Origin: an uncultured Bacteroides sp.
GTDB lineage: Bacteria > Bacteroidota > Bacteroidia > Bacteroidales > Bacteroidaceae
Assembly (NCBI GenBank): GCA_958477465.1
Contig: CAUEFX010000006.1
Span: 49,408 to 113,407, forward strand
Reading direction: 5' to 3'
Length of the DNA: 64,000 nucleotides
Under the pieces are notes generated by a model that was not told where the DNA came from, searched no databases, and saw nothing but the letters and a program-made list of their open reading frames with translations. Within the stretch, counting starts at the first letter, position 1; every line of letters begins with the position of its first letter. This document shows positions 51,413-60,591 of the stretch, in pieces. A program made the position numbers and the translations under genes.

Positions 51413-53548
51413 ATGAAGAAAATTGCACTTTGTTTAAGTTTCTGTATGCTTGTCCTGTCGGTTGCTTATGCCGCTGATACAGACGAACTGATGCGTATCC
51501 GTCAGAATTATGTCCGGCTTCTGCTGCCTTCAGGGAGCGAACAGGAAGACTTGATCCGTTATTTGCAACAGATCACTCCGGAGAGTGAAATGTCTGATCA
51601 GGTAGTGATGGAATTGCATCAGCTTTATCCTTTTGATTTAAAGAAAATGCAGGGGTATCTCTCTTCTCAAAGAGCGGATGGAACCTGGCCGGATATTAAT
51701 TATGATGATAAGAAACGTTCGGGATGGGAACCCAAGATGCATGCCGAGCGCATATTGGAGCTTGCCAAACTTTATCGTTCGGACAAGACGGAATACAAGG
51801 GCTCGTCAGCGGTGTCAAAAGCAATCCATGCTGCATTGGATTACTGGTTTACCGCAAAGCCTGTTTGCCTGAACTGGTGGTACAACCAGATCGGTATCCC
51901 AAAAACAATGGGGGCCGCTTTTATCCTTCTGGAAGACGAACTGTCTCCGGTAGAAAAGCAATCGGCTATTGAGGTATTGGAACATGCCAAGTTTGGAATG
52001 ACCGGGCAGAATAAAGTTTGGCTGGCCGGTAACGTATTGATACGTGCCTTGTTGCAAAATGACCATCTTCTGTTAAAAGAAGCCAGGGATATCATTGCTT
52101 CCGAAATAGTGACCGGTGGAAAAGAGGGGATTAAAGAAGACTGGAGTTTCCATCAACATGGTGCCCAGCAGCAGTTTGGCAATTACGGACTGTCGTTTTT
52201 ATCGGGTATGAGCTTCTTTGCCGGGTTATTCTCCGGTACTTCATTGGCATTCGATGATAAACAGATGGAGATATTGGGCACGTTGCTTTCCGACGGTTAT
52301 CGCTGGATTGTCTGGCGGGGAGAGATGGATATAAATTCTCTGGACCGGCAGTTGTTTCACAATGCGCCTATCCATAAAGCATTGAGTGTGGGGTTTGTAG
52401 CATTGAGATTGGGAAATGAGGATTTTGTCGCAGATAATTTCCCTCCTCGTAAATCGGGAAGTACATTTACCGGGCATAAGCATTTCTGGCAGTCGGACTA
52501 CACTATTCACCGCCGTCCGTCATGGATGGCTTCGGTGAAGATGTCTTCTGAACGGGTGATCGGTTCGGAGCAGGTGAATGAAGACAATCTGTTGGGATAT
52601 TATATGGGAGACGGAGCCACTTATATCTATGAAGACACGAATGATTATCTGAATGTATTTCCTTTCTGGGACTGGAGGAAGATTCCCGGTATAACGTCTT
52701 ATGAAAGTGATGCGCCGGTGCAATGGAAAAAAGGGAAACATGCTGCTAACAGTGCTTCTTTTGTAGGAGGCGTGTCCGATGGAAAACAAGGAATGACCGT
52801 TATGGATTTTAACAGGGATGGCTTAAAGGTCCGTAAGGCATGGGTCATGACAGATAATTTTGTACTCTGCCTGGGGGCAGGAATCTGTTCCGATTCAACA
52901 CTTGCTGTTACTACCTCCGTCGACCAGCGTCTGAAACGGGATGACTTGTTTGTGCTGCAAAAAAACGGGTGGGAGAAAATAGAAGGCACCCGGTTGTTTG
53001 ACGGAAAAGAGCAGCGTTTCTTTCATGGGTGTACCGGATATATCCTTTTTGGAAATTCTTCAGCCGGTGGTAGTGTGGCCCATTCTGAAAAACGTACAGG
53101 ACAGTGGCATGATTTCATGCAGATGTATCGCCCGCAACCGGTAGAAGGAGAGGTCATATCTTTGCATATTGCCCATGGGGTACATCCGCAGAAAGCGGCT
53201 TATCAGTATATTCTTCTTCCGTCTGTCAGCCGTGAACAGACGGCGGCATTCGATCTCTCTTCTGTTAAGGTAATACGAAATGATGAAAATGCTCAGGCCG
53301 TTTTTGCTGCGGGTAATTATTATATAGCTGCCTACCGGCCTATAAAAACAAAATTGGCATCGGGGCTCTCTTTTGAAGCTGTTACACCGGGAATTTATAT
53401 GATCATGCCTTCCGGCAAGAATTATAAGGTAGCTTATGCCGACCCGACTCATCAGCAACAGGAAGTAAAAGCTGTGATTAATAAGAAAAAGATCTGTTTC
53501 TCTACTGCTTCATTCAAGAAGATGGGGGATACGGTTATTATTAACTGA
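51413..53548 (+). CDS. PL8 family polysaccharide lyase
   Basis: This 711-residue secreted protein has a signal peptide ending near AYAAD. It has an N-terminal (alpha/alpha) toroid (~25-340, NWWYNQIGIPKTMG; catalytic region FHQHGAQQQFGNYG with His247/His249 and the Tyr near 258) and LDRQLFHNAPIH. The central beta-supersandwich (~350-600) includes GDGATYIYEDTNDYLNVFPFWDWRKIPGITSY, and a C-terminal beta domain follows. This is the PL8 architecture of hyaluronate, chondroitin AC and xanthan lyases. Family motifs for catalysis are retained. No sulfatase lies in the window, so a sulfated glycosaminoglycan is less likely; a non-sulfated uronic-acid polymer fits better. Confidence 0.88.
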   Translation: MKKIALCLSFCMLVLSVAYAADTDELMRIRQNYVRLLLPSGSEQEDLIRYLQQITPESEMSDQVVMELHQLYPFDLKKMQGYLSSQRADGTWPDINYDDKKRSGWEPKMHAERILELAKLYRSDKTEYKGSSAVSKAIHAALDYWFTAKPVCLNWWYNQIGIPKTMGAAFILLEDELSPVEKQSAIEVLEHAKFGMTGQNKVWLAGNVLIRALLQNDHLLLKEARDIIASEIVTGGKEGIKEDWSFHQHGAQQQFGNYGLSFLSGMSFFAGLFSGTSLAFDDKQMEILGTLLSDGYRWIVWRGEMDINSLDRQLFHNAPIHKALSVGFVALRLGNEDFVADNFPPRKSGSTFTGHKHFWQSDYTIHRRPSWMASVKMSSERVIGSEQVNEDNLLGYYMGDGATYIYEDTNDYLNVFPFWDWRKIPGITSYESDAPVQWKKGKHAANSASFVGGVSDGKQGMTVMDFNRDGLKVRKAWVMTDNFVLCLGAGICSDSTLAVTTSVDQRLKRDDLFVLQKNGWEKIEGTRLFDGKEQRFFHGCTGYILFGNSSAGGSVAHSEKRTGQWHDFMQMYRPQPVEGEVISLHIAHGVHPQKAAYQYILLPSVSREQTAAFDLSSVKVIRNDENAQAVFAAGNYYIAAYRPIKTKLASGLSFEAVTPGIYMIMPSGKNYKVAYADPTHQQQEVKAVINKKKICFSTASFKKMGDTVIIN

Positions 53549-53702
53549 ATTGGAATCAGAGTTCATCTTTCCTTGTGTCGGGCATAATTAGTGAAACGAT
53601 AGGATATAAATGTGTGTATGTTGACGGGATAAAATAGGAATTTATGGATGTAATTTATTGAATGTCAGTGCTGATGCGCGGATTGAGATGTTTCTGATAG
53701 TA

Positions 53703-53780
53703 TTTGATACAATCTTTAAATTCCTTTTGAGAAATTTCTTGTTTGTTTGCATACGGAATATAACGCGATGTTTAACTTTA
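53703..53780 (+). promoter_or_regulatory. PUL operator element and weak -7 box upstream of susC
   Basis: Element 53703-53733 (TTTGATACAAT, AATTC at positions 17-21, TTGAGAA at the end). The nearest -7-like box is TAACTTTA (7 of 8 to the pattern TAnnTTTG) at 53773-53780. That is 70 bp from the element start, one helical turn more than in the other PUL promoters. The rest of the 344-bp gap has no gene. Confidence 0.5.
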
Positions 53781-53892
53781 AAATAACATATTAATATTAT
53801 GCAAAAACGAAAAACATGATTCTACTCCAACAAAGATTATCAGGTATGAATCCTTAGTTAATTTAAGTCTAATTTTTTAATTTAATCTATTA

Positions 53893-56800
53893 ATGGAAAA
53901 AAAAGAACGCAAATCGAAGTCGCTTTTGGGGTGCTTCTCTTTGATTCTGATTGCATTATTCATGAGTATAGATGTAATAGCTCAAGATATAACGCAAAAT
54001 GGTGTTGTTCTTGACCAGAACAATGAGCCGATGATTGGTGTAACGGTACGTGTGAAAAATGGAAATGCAGGTACTATTACGGATTTGGATGGTAACTTCT
54101 CAATTAAATGCAGCAAAGATGAAACTTTAAGTTTTTCTTTTACAGGTTATAAAGCCGTAGACCATAAGGTTACCGGAGAGAGAATGAAAGTGGTAATGGT
54201 TGAAGATGCACAAGTCTTGAACGAAGTGGTGGTTGTAGGATATGGTTCTATGGCAAAAAAACATATAACCGGTTCTATGACATCTGTAGATGCCAAAGTT
54301 CTGGAGGAAAAGAATGCGGTAAATATATTCGATGCCCTGCAAGGAGCCGCCCCCGGTATGCAGATTACAAGTAGTTCCGGTGCTCCGGGAGCTTCATCTT
54401 TCGTGTCCATCCGTGGTGCTTCCACTTTCAGTGATGACGGCGTTGCGCCATTGTATGTTGTGGACGGAGTGATTGTAGATAATATCGACGACCTTTCACC
54501 GAGTGACATCAAGCAGATCGATGTCATGAAAGATGCGGCTTCATCTGCTATTTATGGTGCCCGTGCTGCAAATGGTGTAATATTGGTTACCACAAAATCG
54601 GGAGAAGCAGGTAAGCCTCGTGTAGATGCCCGTTACCAACATTCATTCTACACACCGGCCCGTAAGTTACCTCAGGTAAATGCTTTTGAGAGCCGTTTAA
54701 GTATGGCTGCCAGTGATTTGAGTAAACCTTCCAAAACACTGGAGAAATTCTCTGCACGTACAGACTCTGTCGGTCTGCAATACAGTACAAACTATTACTA
54801 CCAGGACCTTCTGTTGCGTACCGGACACCGTGATGACGCAAATGTTCAGATCAGTGGAGGTAATAACGGCTTTAAGTATAGAGCAAGTTTGAATTATTTG
54901 GGTCAGAAAGGTATTTATCTTAACTCTAAAAGCGACAGGTATACAGCCAATTTCAATATCGATTACGAGCCGTGGAAGAATATTAAATTCACCACACGCG
55001 TCCGTTTGAGCTACGACAAAAGAAATGATGTAAAGACGAGCGTTATTAAAGATGCCTTGCGCCGTGATCCCGACATGATTATCTGGTATCCCGACGGTGA
55101 ACTTATTCCTTATTATTCTTCCGGCGGACGACGCAATCCGATTGCCGAATTGACGCAACGCCTGGATGAGAAAACAAATTATAGAGGTAATTTCTATCAA
55201 GGCCTGAACTGGAATTTTACACCTTGGTTGAGCTTGACAGCCAGTCTTTCTGCTGATTACGCATCGGCTCGCAGGTTGCAGTTCTCCTCTAAATATTTGG
55301 AGGGAAGTGATAATGGAAAGAATACAGGTGAAGACCAGAATGCACAGACATGGAAATATGCAGGTGAAGCCTACCTCTCTTTTAACAAGACTTTTGCGAA
55401 AGACCATTCACTGAGCGCTACTTTAGGTAGTACGTTTGAAACCTCAAAACAACATCTTTATAGAATTGGCGGTAGCTATTTTATTTCAGAGGATATCTAT
55501 TACATGAATTTGGCTACGGTCAAAGACTTGAGCAAAGTTTATACAACCGGATGGGATGAAGCAATGGTCGGTGCATTCGGACGTTTTGTTTATAGTTGGA
55601 AAAGCCGCTATACGCTTTCCGGTCTTGTACGTTATGACGGTTCTTCCCGTTTCGGTCAGGACAACCGTTGGGGAGCGTTTCCCTCTGTTTCAGCAGCATG
55701 GCGTTTCTCGGATGAATCTTTTATGCGCTGGTCCAATAGCGTATTGTCGGATGCTAAGTTGAGAGCAAGTTATGGTATTACCGGTAACGACCGCATAGGG
55801 CGATATGAATCATATACGACTTATACTTCAGGTTCTCAAAGTTATAACGGGGTCGGTGGAGTTGTACCTTCTTCCAAATACGGTAATCCCAAATTGAAAT
55901 GGGAACAGACGAAGCAGACCAATATCGGTTTGGATCTGAGCTTTTTGGATGGACGTATCATGTTCGTTGCCGAAGCTTACATTAAAAAGACAAGTGATTT
56001 GTTAGCCGACTTTAACTTGCCTTATTCAAGCGGATACGACAACATGCGTATTAACCTGGCTGCCATCGAGAATAAGGGTCTTGAATTCTCTCTGACTGCG
56101 GTTCCTGTCAGAACACGTGATTTCAGTTGGAATACAACCGTTAACTGGTGGAAAAACAAGAATAAGATTACAGATTTGGCCAGAGAAGATTATATAACCG
56201 GTGGTGCATGGCTGGTTGCTAAAGGTCAACCGGCAGGTTTGTGGTATGGATATGAAAACCTCGGTGTTTATGAATATGATGCCAGCAATGCCTGGACACC
56301 GGATTATGCCACACGCTTGAATCCTGTATTCAAACGCGATGCGGAAGGAAACGTGATTATCGGTCTGAACGGTCAGCCTACATTGGTGAAATATGTGACT
56401 CCCGACGGACAGGACTATACCGGAGAGGTTAAACAGATGACTGTGAATGGAGTTGTAGCCGGAGGTGGAGATGTGATTTGGTATAACAAGCCTGATGAGA
56501 ATGGTGAACGCGACAATGTTATCAATTCCAACGACCAAAAAGTTTTGGGTAATGCCAATCCGGATTGGTTCGCTTCCTGGATCAACTCATTCACTTATAA
56601 GAACTTCTCACTGAGCATGAACTTCTACGTCAGCTGGGGCGGTTTGGTTTGGAATGATGTAAAACGTTACTATACTTCATGGGGCGGAAACACCCACAAA
56701 CAATCTCCTGAATATATCTATCAGGGATGGAAATATCCCGGAGAAATCACAGGCTGGTATGCATTGGATTCACGTGCCCGGAAAACGACCAACCACTCTA

Positions 56801-57066
56801 TGAGTCTGAGCAGCCAGTTCCTGGAAGACGCAACCTTTATCCGCTTGTCGGATCTTCGTTTGAGCTATACTGTCGACCGGAAATTCTTGAACAAGACTCC
56901 GCTCCGCAATGTACAGGCTTATATTTATGGTAAGAATCTGATTACATGGACGAATTACAGTGGCTTCGACCCTGAGGTAGAAGTTAAAGTATTGACCCCG
57001 GGAAAAGATGATTCCAGCTATCCTCGTAGTCGCGAATTTGGTTTTGGTATTAATATTGGATTCTAA
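53893..57066 (+). CDS. SusC-like TonB-dependent glycan transporter
   Basis: This 1057-residue protein has a signal peptide/anchor (~20-38, ending SIDVIAQD). A CarboxypepD_reg-like domain follows (~42-118, NGVVLDQNNEPMIGVTVRVKNGNAGTITDLDGNFSI), then the plug domain (~120-235, LNEVVVVGYGSMAKKHITGSMTSVDA, VRGAS-type ISIRGASTF, YVVDGVIVDN, KDAASSAIYGARAANGVILVTTKSG). A 22-strand barrel ends in FGFGINIGF. It imports oligosaccharides across the outer membrane with the SusD-like lid encoded 11 bp downstream. No N-terminal STN domain, so no anti-sigma-type signalling is expected, consistent with HTCS control. Complete and normal in length. Confidence 0.95.
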   Translation: MEKKERKSKSLLGCFSLILIALFMSIDVIAQDITQNGVVLDQNNEPMIGVTVRVKNGNAGTITDLDGNFSIKCSKDETLSFSFTGYKAVDHKVTGERMKVVMVEDAQVLNEVVVVGYGSMAKKHITGSMTSVDAKVLEEKNAVNIFDALQGAAPGMQITSSSGAPGASSFVSIRGASTFSDDGVAPLYVVDGVIVDNIDDLSPSDIKQIDVMKDAASSAIYGARAANGVILVTTKSGEAGKPRVDARYQHSFYTPARKLPQVNAFESRLSMAASDLSKPSKTLEKFSARTDSVGLQYSTNYYYQDLLLRTGHRDDANVQISGGNNGFKYRASLNYLGQKGIYLNSKSDRYTANFNIDYEPWKNIKFTTRVRLSYDKRNDVKTSVIKDALRRDPDMIIWYPDGELIPYYSSGGRRNPIAELTQRLDEKTNYRGNFYQGLNWNFTPWLSLTASLSADYASARRLQFSSKYLEGSDNGKNTGEDQNAQTWKYAGEAYLSFNKTFAKDHSLSATLGSTFETSKQHLYRIGGSYFISEDIYYMNLATVKDLSKVYTTGWDEAMVGAFGRFVYSWKSRYTLSGLVRYDGSSRFGQDNRWGAFPSVSAAWRFSDESFMRWSNSVLSDAKLRASYGITGNDRIGRYESYTTYTSGSQSYNGVGGVVPSSKYGNPKLKWEQTKQTNIGLDLSFLDGRIMFVAEAYIKKTSDLLADFNLPYSSGYDNMRINLAAIENKGLEFSLTAVPVRTRDFSWNTTVNWWKNKNKITDLAREDYITGGAWLVAKGQPAGLWYGYENLGVYEYDASNAWTPDYATRLNPVFKRDAEGNVIIGLNGQPTLVKYVTPDGQDYTGEVKQMTVNGVVAGGGDVIWYNKPDENGERDNVINSNDQKVLGNANPDWFASWINSFTYKNFSLSMNFYVSWGGLVWNDVKRYYTSWGGNTHKQSPEYIYQGWKYPGEITGWYALDSRARKTTNHSMSLSSQFLEDATFIRLSDLRLSYTVDRKFLNKTPLRNVQAYIYGKNLITWTNYSGFDPEVEVKVLTPGKDDSSYPRSREFGFGINIGF

Positions 57067-57077
57067 AAGAAAAAGAA

Positions 57078-58619
57078 ATGAAGAACTATATATATATACT
57101 TATTGCAGGAGTCTTGACACTGACCAGTTGTAATGATTTTCTAAGTCGGTCTCCTTTATCAGATTTATCTCCTGAAAATTATTTTACCGATAAAGCTGAA
57201 ATGAAAAACTGGAATGCCGGTATTTACGATGCTTTCCAGAATGCGCTGTCACAAAAGCAGATTCTGTATGGTGATGTTCGCTCTGATAATGTACATACCA
57301 CGAGTTATGCCGCCGACTGGCTGTATATGAATGCGATAACTCCCTCAAGAAGCGAATGTAGCTGGCAGGCCTTTTATCAATGTATCTCCAGATGCAATAT
57401 AGGAATCGAGAAATACCCGACTATTCCTAATATTCTCGAGTCGGAATATGCTCCGTATATGGCTCAATGCTATGGAATGCGTGCTTACATGTATTTCTGG
57501 GCTACCCGCGTATGGGGTAAATTGCCGAGAGTCACCTCTGCTTGGGATGGATCATTGGACAATATCTATGTAAAGCGTGCCTCTTTGGAAGAGATAAAGG
57601 CACAAATTCTCGAGGACATCGAACAGGCTTTGGCGTATTTCCAAATCTCAGATGTTTCAGATAAGTATTATTTGAGTGCAGCTGCTATGCACGCTTTAAG
57701 AACAGATGTGTATATGTGGTATAACGAATATGAAAATGCCTTGAATGAATCGGAATATTTTGTAAACAACTCCTCTTACGGACTGTCACAAGGCGAGACG
57801 GAATGGAAAAACATGTTCTTAAAGCCGGGAGACTCCAAGGAGGTAATATTTGCAATGTACTGGGATTATGAAAGCAATGGCGCTAACAGCGGTTGGCCCG
57901 GCCAATTGGGAGCCAGCAATACCAATAACGGTTTTCAAATGTCAGAGGAGATATTCATCGAATTCATAGACCGTCTCCGTTCGGGAGAAGGAGCGGATGC
58001 CCGTTTCTGGAACACGGTAGATACGGTTAAACTGTACTATAGCAATTCCCGCTTGCCTTTGACTTACGCTACTTATACAGCAAGCGGTATTCAGAAATGT
58101 ATCAAATACAGTGATGTTGATCCGGAACGGGAATATGACAGCGCTAATGGAGTCTATAAATCTGAATTTGCGGTTTTGAACACAACAGACAGCGAGCAGA
58201 AACTGGTTATGTATCGTTTGGCAAATATCATGTTGCTGCGTGCCGAGGCTTTGAATAAATTGAACCGTGGAGATGAAGCGCTTGATATAGTCAATGATAT
58301 ACGGATACGTGTAGGGTATCTGAAAGATGCGAAAACAGAAGTTTCCAGTGTAACCGATCAGGCAGAGGTTGAAAGTGTAATTCTTAAAGAACGTCAGTTG
58401 GAATTATATGGAGAGGGATGCCGTTGGTTTGACTTGATGCGTACGGGACATCTGGTAGAAGTGATGGATCCTGTTTATTCAGCCCGTCAGGAAGCAGCCG
58501 GAGTACAGGTTACCGGTTTCGGAGATGAAGGCACCAAGTACTGGCCGATCAATTACAGGGAGTTTGAAACAAATTTAGCGTTAAAGGGAGATCAGAATCC
58601 TCCGTATGCAGAACGTTAA
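57078..58619 (+). CDS. SusD-like surface glycan-binding lipoprotein
   Basis: This 513-residue protein has a lipobox cysteine at residue 18 (TLTSC). It has the SusD/RagB pattern: an N-terminal DFLSRSPLSDLSPENYFTDKAEM, TPR-like helices (QCYGMRAYMYFWATRVWGKLPRV, ALRTDVYMWYNEYENALNESEYF), and the late VNDIRIRVGY and RQLELYGEGCRWFDLMRTGHL motifs. It caps the SusC barrel and delivers oligosaccharides. Complete. Confidence 0.95.
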   Translation: MKNYIYILIAGVLTLTSCNDFLSRSPLSDLSPENYFTDKAEMKNWNAGIYDAFQNALSQKQILYGDVRSDNVHTTSYAADWLYMNAITPSRSECSWQAFYQCISRCNIGIEKYPTIPNILESEYAPYMAQCYGMRAYMYFWATRVWGKLPRVTSAWDGSLDNIYVKRASLEEIKAQILEDIEQALAYFQISDVSDKYYLSAAAMHALRTDVYMWYNEYENALNESEYFVNNSSYGLSQGETEWKNMFLKPGDSKEVIFAMYWDYESNGANSGWPGQLGASNTNNGFQMSEEIFIEFIDRLRSGEGADARFWNTVDTVKLYYSNSRLPLTYATYTASGIQKCIKYSDVDPEREYDSANGVYKSEFAVLNTTDSEQKLVMYRLANIMLLRAEALNKLNRGDEALDIVNDIRIRVGYLKDAKTEVSSVTDQAEVESVILKERQLELYGEGCRWFDLMRTGHLVEVMDPVYSARQEAAGVQVTGFGDEGTKYWPINYREFETNLALKGDQNPPYAER

Positions 58620-58653
58620 TAAAGTAGAAACAACACATTAAAACCAAGAAATA

Positions 58654-59340
58654 ATGAAACTGAGAAATATAAAGAAAGCGTTTGCATTTTTGGCATTCCC
58701 TTTGATTTTCACAAGTTGTGAACTTTTTGGATTGGATTTTCAAGATTCGTATGATTTTGATTATGAAGAGGGTATACCGAGTAATGAAGTGAACATGTCT
58801 ACATACGATTTTATAAGTTCACGTACGGACATATTCTCTTTACTGCAGGAAGCAATCGTATATGCAGGCATTGAGGATGAATTCAAGCAGCCCAACGCTA
58901 CTTATCTGCTGCCTACCAATACGGCGTTTAATTCAGAAACCGAATCGGATAAAAGCTATTTCCAGACACATCAGTTGTCATATACGGATGAAGCAACGGG
59001 AGAAATCGTTTCGTATGCTCCTATTTCTATGACGGCATACCCCAAAGAACAGGTGAAGGAGTTTCTGCTCTATCACATCGTTAAGGGACAGTATACTTTC
59101 ACGAATCTGCCGGCAGAACCTACCTGGTATGATACTTTTGCAAAAGCAGATACGGCTAAAGTAAATATGTATATACTGAAAGACCGTAATCCGAACCTGA
59201 CTTTCAATAACTTTGAAGGTCATTATAAATCGACTATCAAACCTCGTACAGCAAATTTATATTCAAGCGACGGTTCTTATATTCATGTGTTGGATAGTTG
59301 GCTCGACCGTCCTACTAAGGAGCAACTACATATTAAGTAA
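58654..59340 (+). CDS. Fasciclin (FAS1)-like lipoprotein
   Basis: This 228-residue protein has a lipobox cysteine at residue 22 (IFTSC). The body resembles a single FAS1 domain: FSLLQEAIVYAGIEDEFKQPNATYLLPTNTAF, a central region with VKEFLLYHIVKGQYTFTNLP, and the terminal DGSYIHVLDSWLDRP. FAS1 lipoproteins are often placed behind SusCD in Bacteroides PULs, where they are thought to be accessory surface glycan-binding or adhesion proteins. The gene starts 34 bp after susD and 18 bp before the next lipoprotein gene, so they are probably cotranscribed. Confidence 0.8.
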   Translation: MKLRNIKKAFAFLAFPLIFTSCELFGLDFQDSYDFDYEEGIPSNEVNMSTYDFISSRTDIFSLLQEAIVYAGIEDEFKQPNATYLLPTNTAFNSETESDKSYFQTHQLSYTDEATGEIVSYAPISMTAYPKEQVKEFLLYHIVKGQYTFTNLPAEPTWYDTFAKADTAKVNMYILKDRNPNLTFNNFEGHYKSTIKPRTANLYSSDGSYIHVLDSWLDRPTKEQLHIK

Positions 59341-59358
59341 TATTAAAAAGAAATGACT

Positions 59359-60447
59359 ATGAAATATTTATATCAATTGCTTGTCGTACTGTTTTGTGCT
59401 TTAAACTTTGTCGGTTGTGGCGATGACGATTTTATTGAAATAGACTCTTTGAGTGCAAATGGTGATGAATTTTATTGCAATCAGAAAGTGAAATTGTGGA
59501 TGTGTGTCCGCTCCAGCGATTTGTGGCATACAACCTACCACTGGACTTGCGACGGTGGAAGTCTGACACAGCCTCAGGGCTTGAATGAAATGACTTGGAA
59601 GGCGCCTAACACTCCGGGTGTCTATACGGTAACGTGTGAGGCGACTGTGGGAGGAGAAACTCAGACCCGTTCACACAAAATGTATGTTTCCCGTTATTAC
59701 TTCGATACATTCGAAAATGTAACCCACTCTCTGTCTTTGCAGGGAAGTACCAAAAGCAGTCTTAAAAAAGAGTCTAACGGCAACCAGTATCTTCAAGTCA
59801 GCGTGAACTCTTCAGCAGAAGTAAACCGCTACATACGTCGTTCTTTTGGCGATGATGCTTTATGCACTCCTTTCAGTACGCGTATGAAACTGGGCTTCGA
59901 CAGCAATGTGCCGACCACACAGAACATTACAGTCGGTAAAAAGAGCGGTGCTTCCGTTTTTGAATACCGTTGGAATCTGCGGGCACATTCTTCCAACAAT
60001 GGCGCTTACCTGAATCAAATCCGCCTGATCTGGTATCCTACGACACCGAAAGACGGGTATCCTACCGTGCCTGACGGAAGTACGGTTGTTGAAGGTACTT
60101 CAGACTACAATGTGCAGCTTGTTGTGCAACATACCGGAAATAACGGTGTGAAAACAACATACAACGAATATCATAAATTGAATACGTTGAATGTGTTTAC
60201 AAAAACGAAGTTGTACAAAAATGTTTCAATGTCTGTGGATGAGAACGAACAGTTGTTTGTGTATATCGATGGCGTTGAGGCTTTGAATAGTGACCTTGTA
60301 AAACAGGCGCGTACCGAAAAAGCATGCGAAGGCGTGATTTCAATAAACAACTGGGAACTTTATATCATGAACGGTGATAAAGGAAAGAAGATCCCGCAAA
60401 TATATATAGATGATGCAGAAGCATCTATTTCTGAAATATTGAAGTAA
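59359..60447 (+). CDS. SusE-position surface lipoprotein with PKD/Ig-like domain
   Basis: The protein has 362 residues from the ATG at 59359 (an ATG two codons upstream is also possible). The lipobox cysteine is at residue 20 (NFVGC), followed by GDDDF, an acidic export-type signal for surface lipoproteins. Residues ~30-115 look like a PKD/Ig module (YHWTCDGGSL...WKAPNTPGVYTVTCEATVGG). The rest is a concanavalin-like beta domain (YFDTFENVTHSLSLQG...LFVYIDGVEALNSD...INNWELYIMN). By position and make-up it is likely a surface glycan-binding protein. No enzymatic motif seen. Confidence 0.75.
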   Translation: MKYLYQLLVVLFCALNFVGCGDDDFIEIDSLSANGDEFYCNQKVKLWMCVRSSDLWHTTYHWTCDGGSLTQPQGLNEMTWKAPNTPGVYTVTCEATVGGETQTRSHKMYVSRYYFDTFENVTHSLSLQGSTKSSLKKESNGNQYLQVSVNSSAEVNRYIRRSFGDDALCTPFSTRMKLGFDSNVPTTQNITVGKKSGASVFEYRWNLRAHSSNNGAYLNQIRLIWYPTTPKDGYPTVPDGSTVVEGTSDYNVQLVVQHTGNNGVKTTYNEYHKLNTLNVFTKTKLYKNVSMSVDENEQLFVYIDGVEALNSDLVKQARTEKACEGVISINNWELYIMNGDKGKKIPQIYIDDAEASISEILK

Positions 60448-60459
60448 TACGGTTTATTC

Positions 60460-60499
60460 AAGTCTCCGGGAATTCCTGCATGGATACTCCCGGAGACTT
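60460..60499. terminator. Terminator hairpin after the SusCD operon
   Basis: A 12-bp GC-rich stem (AAGTCTCCGGGA / TCCCGGAGACTT) with a 16-nt loop lies 12 bp after the stop codon. A T-run is lacking on the plus strand. Confidence 0.55.
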
Positions 60500-60501
60500 G
60501 A

Positions 60502-60568
60502 AGCCTGTTTGAATTTTAATCAAAAAATAATTCTCAAAAGAGAATGCCGGACAAAATTCAAACAGGCT
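60502..60568. repeat. 16-bp inverted repeat before the plug-protein gene
   Basis: Perfect arms AGCCTGTTTGAATTTT (60502-60517) and its complement (60553-60568) enclose a small inner hairpin (TTCTC AAAA GAGAA). It lies 23 bp upstream of the ATG at 60592 and could be a leader structure or a dispersed repeat. Confidence 0.55.
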
Positions 60569-60591
60569 CTTATATTTTAAAGATATAAATT

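Noticed and set aside
51413..53548. Chondroitin/hyaluronan (glycosaminoglycan) PUL
   Set aside because: PL8 and GH88 would fit, but there are no sulfatases, and the PUL adds GH97, GH31, GH36 and GH28-like enzymes that do not fit a glycosaminoglycan.
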